Shown piece after piece: positions 1-7,598 of a DNA stretch of 19,445 nucleotides. Made by a program: the position numbers and the translations under genes. Numbering within the stretch: the stretch's first letter is position 1; every line of letters starts with the position of its first letter. Origin of the DNA: JAKBCQ01 sp021807585 (GTDB lineage: Bacteria; Planctomycetota; Planctomycetia; Isosphaerales; Isosphaeraceae); assembly GCA_027325115.1 (NCBI GenBank), contig DAHWFG010000418.1, positions 1-19,445 on the forward strand. Direction: 5' to 3'. The notes below the pieces were generated by a model that was not told where the DNA came from, did not search any database, and saw only the letters and a program-made list of their open reading frames with translations.

Positions 1-826
1 CCTCCCGCGCCGAGGCCAACCCCCCCGCCGCCATCCAGCGGCTCGGCAAAAGTTTGTTCCGGCTAAATTCGAGCCGATCGAGCAGTTGATTCATCCAGTC
101 CTGAGGCGCGTATTCCTGCGCGATATGAAAAAACTGATACATGCTGAAAAGCCCCGCGACCGTCGCCGCGGCGATCGCGACCGTGAGAACGGTCTTGGGA
201 CGACGCGGTAAATAATTCGCCGTCAAAATCGCGCCGATCGCCCCCGCCGCCCCCGGTATCAACACGAACGCAACCTGGAACGGAATGAAGATCGCGTAAA
301 ACCACCACTCCGCCTCCACCTTGATTCCGTAAGCCGCCATCATCGGACTGCCCAATAATAAAAATCCCCAGCTCGAAAAAGCGATTGATTCCAAAAATTT
401 ATGCGCGAAGATGCGATCGCTCGACGCCGGAGTCGTCAATAAAAACGTAGACTCGCGCGATTGAAACAAACCCGTGTAAAGGATAATTCCATTGGAAAAG
501 AACAATAAAACCAGGAGCGAAAGAAAAAACAGGCCGAACAGATACTCGCCGATCTCGTTCGTCAGCGCCACGTACCGCGAAAGGAACTGAAATCCCTCGA
601 AAAACAGCAGGAACAGGCCCACCCAGAAGATCGCGCTGCAGCAGACGATCGTGAGCACGCGCACCCGCGAGGTCGACATCAATCCCTTGATCGTGTTCCG
701 GATCAGCGCCCCCCGCAACCGCGCGAAGGCGCGGGCGATCCCGCGATCGTCGGCCGCGGGAACGACGATCGTCGGCTCGACGATCGCACGCGATCGAGGT
801 CGAATCCGCCGGATAAACCGTCTCAT
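1..826 (-). CDS. ABC transporter permease (ABC-2 type), 3' end outside window
   Basis: Translating the minus strand from the ATG at 826 gives 275 codons with no stop before the left edge, so the C-terminus is missing. After a basic N-terminus (MRRFIRRIRPRSR) come several hydrophobic segments, at about residues 58-76 (VLTIVCCSAIFWVGLFLLFF), 92-113, 148-165 and 175-205, with the motif QSRESTFLLTTP between the second and third. Membrane segments of this kind, directly downstream of an ABC ATPase, indicate the membrane subunit of an ABC-2-like exporter. Its ATG overlaps the ATPase stop (ATGA at 823-826), so translation is probably coupled; I see no clear Shine-Dalgarno. The substrate is unknown. 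The family assignment rests on topology and context, not on a recognised signature. Confidence 0.82.
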   Translation of the reverse strand, partial: MRRFIRRIRPRSRAIVEPTIVVPAADDRGIARAFARLRGALIRNTIKGLMSTSRVRVLTIVCCSAIFWVGLFLLFFEGFQFLSRYVALTNEIGEYLFGLFFLSLLVLLFFSNGIILYTGLFQSRESTFLLTTPASSDRIFAHKFLESIAFSSWGFLLLGSPMMAAYGIKVEAEWWFYAIFIPFQVAFVLIPGAAGAIGAILTANYLPRRPKTVLTVAIAAATVAGLFSMYQFFHIAQEYAPQDWMNQLLDRLEFSRNKLLPSRWMAAGGLASARE

Positions 827-1605
827 GGCTTGGTCGATTCCAAAGGCGTAAGCCCGCTCGCGTCGCCGTAGCGACTCGTCGCGTTCGGTCGATCGCCCCC
901 GGTTAAATGAAGATACAATTCTTCAAGCGGCATATGGGCGCGAGTCGCGGCGCGAAGCTCGCCGAGCGTCCCTTGAACCAACATCCGACCGTGATCGATA
1001 ATCCCGATCGTATCCGCCAACTCCTCCGCGATCGAAAGCAGATGCGTCGACATCAATACCGCTACCCCCGCGCGGGCTCGCTCCAAAAATAAATCCTTGA
1101 CGATCCGCGCGCTCCGCGGATCAAGACCCACCAGCGGCTCGTCGATGATAAGAGCCCTCGGTTCATGAACTAATGCCGATGCGAACACCACCCGTTGTTT
1201 CATCCCGTGCGAATAATTCTCACATAAATCATCGACATAATCCCCCATCTCAAAAATCTCGATCAACTCGTCGATCCGCCGCGTCGCGAGTTTGCCGTCG
1301 AGTCCGTACATCTCGACCACGAATCGGAGGAATTCTCGCCCTGTTAGCTTTTCATATAAAAATGGCTGATCAGGAACATACGCGATCAATTGTCGCGCCT
1401 GCGAACTCGTCGCGGGATATCCCCCCACCAGCACCGTCCCCAAGGTCGGCGTCAACAGACCGCAAACCATCTTGATCGTCGTCGTCTTGCCGGCGCCGTT
1501 GGGACCGAGAAACGCGAAAAGCTCGCCCGCGCGAACCTCGAGATTCAACTCCTCGACCGCGTGCTTGGCGCCGAACGTCTTCGTGACCCCGCGCAGCTCG
1601 ATCAT
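823..1605 (-). CDS. ABC transporter ATP-binding protein
   Basis: This 260-aa nucleotide-binding subunit powers the permease encoded just downstream. All the catalytic landmarks are present: Walker A GPNGAGKT (about 34-41), Q-loop Gln80 in YVPDQPF, a signature in the variant form YSHGMKQ (131-137, the form common in CcmA/drug-exporter-type ATPases), Walker B ALIIDEP (151-157), D-loop GLDP and switch His188 (STHLL). The length is normal for an ABC-2 ATPase. I chose ATG 1605 because homology begins at MIELRGVTKTFG and the codon overlaps the upstream gene's stop (ATGA at 1602-1605). A longer in-frame reading to 1719 would add 38 low-complexity basic residues and overlap the neighbour for over 100 bases, so I reject it. 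The transported substrate cannot be inferred. Confidence 0.93.
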   Translation of the reverse strand: MIELRGVTKTFGAKHAVEELNLEVRAGELFAFLGPNGAGKTTTIKMVCGLLTPTLGTVLVGGYPATSSQARQLIAYVPDQPFLYEKLTGREFLRFVVEMYGLDGKLATRRIDELIEIFEMGDYVDDLCENYSHGMKQRVVFASALVHEPRALIIDEPLVGLDPRSARIVKDLFLERARAGVAVLMSTHLLSIAEELADTIGIIDHGRMLVQGTLGELRAATRAHMPLEELYLHLTGGDRPNATSRYGDASGLTPLESTKP

Positions 1606-2453
1606 GGATGCTTCGCCTCGCCCTCGGTTTCGTCGGGATCGGGAAGACGCTCCAAAATCAACGTGACGAGCGCGAACGGCGCCTCTTGACGGATCACCAA
1701 TCCGTCGCGCCGCACCCACGTTCGCATCGCAAACGGCTCCATACGCGTGATCACCTCGGTCGCCTCGACCTGCTTAGAATTCCACTCAAGCAATTGACGC
1801 CGAGCCACCTCGACCGAAACCGACTGAAATTGCCCCGTCAGCGGACTGACAACCTGGCTCCGCCACCGTTGACCGATCTGAAGCCCAGGCATTCGGTCGA
1901 GCGGATCGAGCGAGTTCATCACCAACCCGTGCTTGGGATAAGGGAACACCTTGGTCCATTCAAGCATCTTCAAAATTCCGTGCGCTCGAACCTCAAGCCC
2001 CTCGGGCTTGAGCACCCCGCTCAAAACGAGCCACTCCTCATGCACCCCCATCGGTCGCACCGATGCGCGGAATTGACGCAAATCTCCCCCGGGATCAATT
2101 TCATATACGCTAATAATTTCAATTTTCGCGTGATCGCGCGGTCGAACGTTTGAAGAGAGAAGCAAATCCGCCGAATCGAACCAGACGCGGCTCGACATCT
2201 CCACCCAGCCGTCTTTCTGGCGAACCGCCTTCGTCGTCACCTGACCGATCGACGTCGGCATCCGCAAGCCCGTCCGGTTCGCGACCTGAATCGCCCACCG
2301 CGTCGATCGATTCCCCACCCGCGCCGCGGTCACCGACCTCATATCGGGAGGGGATCCGATCAACAAATCGGGCAACACGTCGCGCGAGAGCAACGATCCC
2401 GCGGCGATCGCCCAAAAGACCAAAATCCCAATCGATACCATGCGATGAGGCAT
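1602..2453 (-). CDS. Membrane-anchored protein of unknown function, in ABC transporter operon
   Basis: I do not recognise this 283-aa protein. Residues about 5-24 (MVSIGILVFWAIAAGSLLSR) form a single hydrophobic signal anchor; the rest is soluble and probably extracytoplasmic, with alternating hydrophobic residues that suggest beta structure, no cysteine pairs and no catalytic motif I can name. It is the first gene of a three-gene minus-strand operon, and its stop overlaps the ATPase start, so it likely works with that transporter, for example as an accessory or substrate-handling subunit. The start could be ATG 2453 or ATG 2441 (four residues later); neither has a decisive Shine-Dalgarno, though G-rich sequence lies upstream of 2453. 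It is real coding sequence by its length and operon coupling; function unknown. Confidence 0.8.
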   Translation of the reverse strand: MPHRMVSIGILVFWAIAAGSLLSRDVLPDLLIGSPPDMRSVTAARVGNRSTRWAIQVANRTGLRMPTSIGQVTTKAVRQKDGWVEMSSRVWFDSADLLLSSNVRPRDHAKIEIISVYEIDPGGDLRQFRASVRPMGVHEEWLVLSGVLKPEGLEVRAHGILKMLEWTKVFPYPKHGLVMNSLDPLDRMPGLQIGQRWRSQVVSPLTGQFQSVSVEVARRQLLEWNSKQVEATEVITRMEPFAMRTWVRRDGLVIRQEAPFALVTLILERLPDPDETEGEAKHP

Positions 2454-2762
2454 CGGCGAACGTCCCCCCGTGTCACTGGCGTGTTAAAATCTTACGGCTT
2501 CGAGCCGAGGAAAGACAGATCGAGCCGTTGGTTTGTTTGTAATTCGCTCTCTTCTCTCGACGCCGACGGTCCCATTCGCATTCAAGCGACGAAGCCGACC
2601 GTTCACCCTCCCGTTCGTGTGTCCGCTATTCACAATCGGGTTCAATATCACCTGCATATCGAGAATCGACCCTAAATGGGATGTCGATTTAGGGCCGATG
2701 GATTCACGATAAATTCAAGAATAGATACAATTAGAAATGAGATGTTTCATCCGAATCCTGGA
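2454..2762. other. Intergenic region between the ApeA-like operon and the ABC operon
   Basis: These 309 bases hold no convincing gene; short plus-strand frames here lack support. The region must carry the promoter of the ABC operon and the end of the ApeA-like transcript, both on the minus strand. A weak minus-strand -10 candidate is TAAGAT (plus-strand 2489-2494), with no good -35. The hairpin at 2670-2694 is listed separately. Confidence 0.5.
2670..2694 (-). terminator. Inverted repeat, possible terminator of the ApeA-like operon
   Basis: CCCTAAAT (2670-2677) and ATTTAGGG (2687-2694) are perfect 8-base arms around a 9-base loop, about 70 bases beyond the ApeA-like stop. No U-tract follows on the minus strand, so intrinsic termination is only possible; it could instead be an operator for the ABC operon downstream. 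Confidence 0.3.
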
Positions 2763-4127
2763 TCACAATGATTTCAGAATGTTGAATTTGTGATTCCTCT
2801 CAAACAATGTTTTTATCTGGTTGTCATTAAAACCGATTTCCCGTAAAATGAGAAGTTTGATGAACATATCTAGTTTCTCGATAACTCGATATAAATCCTC
2901 ACCTTTTAGCGGCCGTCGTGGAACTTCGACGCGCCGCTGAAAGTGGAGAAGAGTATCGGACAGCGATCGCACGTATTCTTGAACGTCGTCGATCCATAGA
3001 CGCGTCAAGTGAGAGTTATTTTCCAATAATCGTTTAAGATTGACGAGGGACTCCACATCGCTCGAGACGGGAAGCATTCCCCTCACCAATTCTCTTTCAT
3101 CTTCGGTGAACTCGGCGAGCGCGGCGCCCTCGACGGCTTCGATGAGTCGCGTCGTGATTTTAGATGATCCCACAAAGCCGGAACAGAGCGAATTGAACGC
3201 TTTCAGGAGGATCGACAATCGGTCGTCGAGATGCCTCGGCGTCGAGTAGACGTGAGCGAAGTAAAGCTCGTTGAACCGTCCGTGCTCCTTTGTGAAACCA
3301 AACCAAGCCGCGAATAGATCGATCCCGAAATCGCAAGCGTCTTTATATGTGAACAACATTTCATCATGACGATTTGACACACCTTTATCTTTATGCTTAA
3401 TTATCGGATCGAAGACGAGATTGAGTTCAGACAACCGTAAGGCATCGTGATGTTCTTTCCGTGAGTAATAGACGATCTTCTCGACCGTATTGGGGCGATC
3501 GGTCGCGAAGCTGAGGAGATCCTGAAGTCGACGAATATCGTCGGGAAACAACGACTTCGGATCGATATCGCCGACCGGCCGAATCACGAGAGACGCCGCC
3601 TCGGAGAGCGTAATCTTGTGAGCGCTCAGAGAGGTTTGAAAACCGACGCTCAATGTTAATATCTTTTCTCCATACGAGAACTTGATTGCGTCTGGTACGA
3701 CATATCGTAGAAGCATCGTTTTTCCGTCCTCATGCGCGTGTTCGACATTGATTCCGCTCAATCCCGCCCAATTCGTTAAGCAAGAATAACCAATTTGCAT
3801 GCATTCATAACGAGAAGAGCCTTCGGAGAGATGTCGATCGCCTAACGTCGCTTTCGCGGCCCGAATTGTCTCCGAAGTAAATCCCTCGCTATCAAATTGA
3901 CATCGAGTTTGGAAACAATCAATCAGAGTGACAAACGACCCAATCGGAAGATTTCCCACCACTCCATGAATCATCGAATATCGATCGGGCTCCGGCGACC
4001 ATCCGGGACGAAAACTTCCCAGTAAGATAAGCTGAAGACCTTCGTCGTCGAACTTTAATGTGCCCGCCACCTTGTCGTCGGGATCGTCGTGTTGAAACCA
4101 TAGACCGCTCGCTTCGAAGTGTTTCAT
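2763..4127 (-). CDS. ApeA-like HEPN-domain protein, putative anti-phage defence
   Basis: This 454-aa protein resembles ApeA, a defence protein with an N-terminal sensor-like domain and a C-terminal HEPN RNase domain. The start fits the ApeA N-terminal domain: GLWFQHDDPDDKVAGTLKFD, then a hydrophobic strand ending in LLGSF (residues about 8-40). The C-terminal part fits the HEPN end: GEDLYRVIEKLDMFIKLLIL then REIGF at about 411-435. In the HEPN family the catalytic motif is R-x4-6-H, usually RN followed by His. At the expected place this protein has SDTLLH (His395) with no RN pair; the nearest upstream Arg is R387 (R-x7-H). A separate R366-x6-H373 exists but sits too early by my alignment. It may therefore be inactive or use another site. 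It is the last gene of a three-gene operon, 15 bases after the 160-aa gene, and is A/T-richer than its flanks. Confidence 0.72.
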   Translation of the reverse strand: MKHFEASGLWFQHDDPDDKVAGTLKFDDEGLQLILLGSFRPGWSPEPDRYSMIHGVVGNLPIGSFVTLIDCFQTRCQFDSEGFTSETIRAAKATLGDRHLSEGSSRYECMQIGYSCLTNWAGLSGINVEHAHEDGKTMLLRYVVPDAIKFSYGEKILTLSVGFQTSLSAHKITLSEAASLVIRPVGDIDPKSLFPDDIRRLQDLLSFATDRPNTVEKIVYYSRKEHHDALRLSELNLVFDPIIKHKDKGVSNRHDEMLFTYKDACDFGIDLFAAWFGFTKEHGRFNELYFAHVYSTPRHLDDRLSILLKAFNSLCSGFVGSSKITTRLIEAVEGAALAEFTEDERELVRGMLPVSSDVESLVNLKRLLENNSHLTRLWIDDVQEYVRSLSDTLLHFQRRVEVPRRPLKGEDLYRVIEKLDMFIKLLILREIGFNDNQIKTLFERNHKFNILKSL

Positions 4128-4142
4128 TTGTTCCTACAACCA

Positions 4143-4625
4143 TTATGCGGCGAATGGCGACCGGATTCTTGAGACCCGACAATCGTCATGGTCGTTATCC
4201 GGGATGATCCTTCCTCCATCAACCCTGTTGAAAGATATGGATTTCCCCTCAACCCAGGGCCCGATCATCGCCGCGGCGAAATCGGCCGCGGCGTCCGAAA
4301 GCGCGCAAGAGATCACCAACTCTTGGATCGCGTCGGGATCGTGAAATTTTCCTCCAACGAGATCGGTCCAAGCCAGAATCTCGACCTTATCAGACGTCGG
4401 CTCGTGCTGAATGATTCGCACCCCTCTTCGTTTTGAAGGAGAGACCGCGCTGAAGATGGGATTGCCGTCGAGCAGGTCGGGCGCCCCCGTCGAGATCCAG
4501 GGATAAGACCAATCGGAATCGAGTCGGTTTTTCATGATATCGTTCCAGCGGCTAATCCAATAATTCTCGACGCGACGGTATTCATCGCTGTTCGCCAGAA
4601 AGTCTTTAAAATAATGGGTAATCAT
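4143..4625 (-). CDS. Hypothetical protein, putative immunity/partner of the toxin-like gene
   Basis: This 160-aa cytosolic-looking protein has no signal peptide or membrane segment. It begins MITHYFKDFLANSDEYRRVE and contains a Trp-rich patch (W28, W39, W43), then NPIFSAVSP, RRGVRIIQHEP and an acidic C-terminal half ending RSPFAA. I do not recognise a family with certainty. Its size, acidic character and position 20 bases after a small toxin-like gene are what one expects of an immunity protein, but that is inference. The start ATG 4625 lies 20 bases after the previous stop, inside a pair of TAATCATT direct repeats (4619-4626 and 4639-4646), with no clear Shine-Dalgarno. The next gene starts 15 bases downstream, so all three are probably one transcript. 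Confidence 0.68.
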   Translation of the reverse strand: MITHYFKDFLANSDEYRRVENYWISRWNDIMKNRLDSDWSYPWISTGAPDLLDGNPIFSAVSPSKRRGVRIIQHEPTSDKVEILAWTDLVGGKFHDPDAIQELVISCALSDAAADFAAAMIGPWVEGKSISFNRVDGGRIIPDNDHDDCRVSRIRSPFAA

Positions 4626-4645
4626 TATGATAACCTGATAATCAT

Positions 4646-4960
4646 TTATGGAATAAATGCTTTTCCATAGAATATATCAATATCAACTATTCGACCTTTT
4701 TTATTCGGAGGCTGCGGATAACTTTTTCGGATGATCGGCGGCGCGGTTTCCGAACCTCCTCGTGCAATCATGCGATCGATGAAGGTTTTGGCTTGACGAA
4801 AACCTTCGACCCTCAGTTCGGTTTCGCGCTGACCGATCTCCTCCTTTAAACTATCGAGATGAGCGTAACCCGTCGACGCCAAAAGAGGCGACTCTTGGTC
4901 CCAACCTTTTGATGCATAAACCGATCCCCCCTGCGCCTGAATGACTCCTCGATGATCCAT
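4646..4960 (-). CDS. Small protein resembling a polymorphic-toxin C-terminal module
   Basis: This 104-aa protein starts MDHRGVIQAQGG, continues with a polar helical centre (about residues 34-68, LDSLKEEIGQRETEL then FRQAKTFIDRMIARGG) and ends with VDIDIFYGKAFIP. From memory, the IQAQGG opening, the S/W-rich stretch, the GG turn and the terminal [RV]VDI[DE]V..GKAF pattern occur in toxin modules at the C-terminus of large polymorphic toxins or in small stand-alone relatives; I could not check this. No secretion leader or repeat domain is attached: the frame is closed 11 codons upstream by a TGA (4994-4996). It is therefore an orphan module, a captured cassette or an unrelated small protein. It is the first gene of the operon containing the 160-aa and ApeA-like genes. 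Confidence 0.6.
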   Translation of the reverse strand: MDHRGVIQAQGGSVYASKGWDQESPLLASTGYAHLDSLKEEIGQRETELRVEGFRQAKTFIDRMIARGGSETAPPIIRKSYPQPPNKKGRIVDIDIFYGKAFIP

Positions 4961-5366
4961 GAAGTCGTCTTCCCGTTTCCCGAAGGTCGGAGATCACCAT
5001 ACATAGGATTCCACCAAATGATTCATGAGGAAAGTGATCGAGCGGAATCTCGTGGTCGCGTTCAATTCAAATTATCAAGGAACCACGATTGATCGTTCGA
5101 GTGATTCGCTTCGACCGATTGCGGATCGATTCCACCTCGTCGGGATCGCCCGCGGTTGCGATCGAGCGTGGCGAGGTCGATTCGTGATTGACGTTGCGGC
5201 ATGTATCGATCGTGCCGAGCGATTCTCCCCGAATCAACGCCGAGCGGAATCGTCGATCTTTCCCCGACGCCCCGATCGGCTACAATCAACGTTCTGACGA
5301 TCGAGCGAACAACACGAGCGTTCTCCGGTTCGCGGTCAACTTTCCCAACCTTTGACGGACCCGCGC
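4961..5366. other. Divergent intergenic region between the accessory operon and the moxR operon
   Basis: These 406 bases separate genes transcribed away from each other, so both promoters should be here. The overlapping short frames on both strands (R- and S-rich) look like non-coding shadows. GATAAT (minus strand, plus positions 5071-5076) is a possible -10 for the accessory operon, without a good -35. The plus-strand candidate is listed separately. No tRNA or repeat is visible. Confidence 0.5.
5281..5286 (+). promoter_or_regulatory. Candidate -10 element for the moxR operon
   Basis: TACAAT matches the sigma-70 -10 consensus at five of six positions and lies about 80 bases before the MoxR ATG, which is a plausible leader length. 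The sequence 17 bases upstream (CTTTCC) does not match a -35 box, so this is only a candidate. Confidence 0.3.
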
Positions 5367-6386
<1,020 letters not shown>

Positions 6387-6393
6387 AAACGTT

Positions 6394-6429
6394 TTCGCGG
6401 CGTCGAACTCAATCGAGTTTTGCCGCGAA
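6394..6429 (+). promoter_or_regulatory. Hairpin in moxR-DUF58 spacer, possible attenuator or processing site
   Basis: TTCGCGGC (6394-6401) pairs with GCCGCGAA (6422-6429), and an inner stem AACTC/GAGTT (6406-6410 with 6415-6419) closes a 4-base loop. It starts 8 bases after the MoxR stop. No U-run follows, so a simple intrinsic terminator is unlikely; an RNA-processing or stability element is as likely. A weak -10-like TATAGAAT lies at 6539-6546, before the DUF58 gene. Confidence 0.45.
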
Positions 6430-6581
6430 GGAAGCGTGGCTGTGAGCCGATGCGCGCGATTTGAGGGGGGATATCGCGTGATTTTCGCGTTCGGGCTCAT
6501 CTTGGGGAACGATTATCGCCACGTGCGCGGGGAATTCGTATAGAATACCCTTGTCGGATGTTCGACCGTTTTGCGCGTGAA

Positions 6582-6588
6582 AGAGGAG
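6582..6588 (+). promoter_or_regulatory. Shine-Dalgarno that fixes the DUF58 start
   Basis: AGAGGAG ends 6 bases before the TTG at 6595. It lies inside the longer reading frame (TTG 6571 or GTG 6577), which has no comparable site. The position therefore favours TTG 6595 as the true start. Confidence 0.6.
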
Positions 6589-6594
6589 CGAGCT

Positions 6595-7494
6595 TTGGCC
6601 GCGTCCGCCGAACAATATTTGAAGCCCGAGGTGATCCGCCAAGTTGCGCGGCTCGATCTTCGCGCCAAGTTTATCGTCGAGGGGTTCATCGCGGGGATGC
6701 ACATGAGCCCGTTTCACGGGTTCTCGGTCGAGTTTTCCGAGCATCGCAAGTATTCGCCGGGCGACAACATCGCCGACATCGACTGGAACGTCTACGCCAA
6801 GACGGACCGGTATTACATCAAGAAGTTCCAGGCCGAAACGAATTTAACGGGTTACCTTGTGATGGATTTGTCGGCTTCGATGGGTTATACATATCGGCAA
6901 GAGCTTACCAAGTTTGAGTACGGGATTAGTTTGGCGGCGGCGCTGGGATATCTGATGATTCACCAGCAGGATCCGGTGGGTCTGATCGCGTTCGATCATC
7001 GCGTGAGCCACAGTTTACCGCCGAGGAGCAAGCGGTCGCAGATCGGCAACATGCTTTCGTTGCTGGCGCGGTTGAAGCCCGCGGGGAACACCGAGATCGC
7101 CAAGAGTTTGCATCAGATCGCGGGGATGATCAGGCATCGCGGGTTGATCATGTTATTCAGTGATTTACTGGGCGATCCCGAGCCGATTCAGAAGGCTTTG
7201 CATCGGTTGCGGCACGCGGGGCACGACATCATTTTGTTTCATATTTTGGACGAGGCCGAGGCGCTGTTTCCGTTCGACGGTCTGGTCGAGCTGATGGATA
7301 ATGAGACCGACGAGACGTTGCTTGTGGACGCCGACGGCGTGCGGGCCGATTATCTCGACGAGGTCGCCGCGTTTCAGGGGGGATATCGAAAAGAGTGCGC
7401 GCGGGCGCGGATCGATTACGTCCCGTTGCACACGGGGATGGCGTTCGACAAGGCGCTCACGAGCTATCTGGCAAGCCGAAGGGCGCGGGCTTAG
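6595..7494 (+). CDS. DUF58 domain protein (VWA-like, MoxR-associated)
   Basis: This 299-aa protein (from TTG 6595) carries the DUF58 signature EHRKYSPGD and DIDW (about 49-64), then KFQAETNLTGYLVMDLSAS, in which D91-x-S-x-S95 is a MIDAS-type metal site as in von Willebrand A domains. DUF58 proteins accompany MoxR ATPases and are thought to be adaptor or target subunits of the membrane VWA complex. No transmembrane segment is present, unlike longer DUF58 proteins with an N-terminal membrane hairpin, so it is probably peripheral or cytoplasmic. The start is set by the AGAGGAG site 6 bases upstream and by homologues beginning at about AEQYLKPEV. It is third-from-last in the operon; the next gene begins 104 bases later. 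Confidence 0.93.
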   Translation: MAASAEQYLKPEVIRQVARLDLRAKFIVEGFIAGMHMSPFHGFSVEFSEHRKYSPGDNIADIDWNVYAKTDRYYIKKFQAETNLTGYLVMDLSASMGYTYRQELTKFEYGISLAAALGYLMIHQQDPVGLIAFDHRVSHSLPPRSKRSQIGNMLSLLARLKPAGNTEIAKSLHQIAGMIRHRGLIMLFSDLLGDPEPIQKALHRLRHAGHDIILFHILDEAEALFPFDGLVELMDNETDETLLVDADGVRADYLDEVAAFQGGYRKECARARIDYVPLHTGMAFDKALTSYLASRRARA

Positions 7495-7598
7495 CGCGGG
7501 GGCGGCGGCGCGAGGTCGGCGCATCTAAGCCGTATTTAGTTTCGGCCTTTCTGATCACTTGAATATCTTAAACACATAAGGTTTGGGACGGAGCGATT

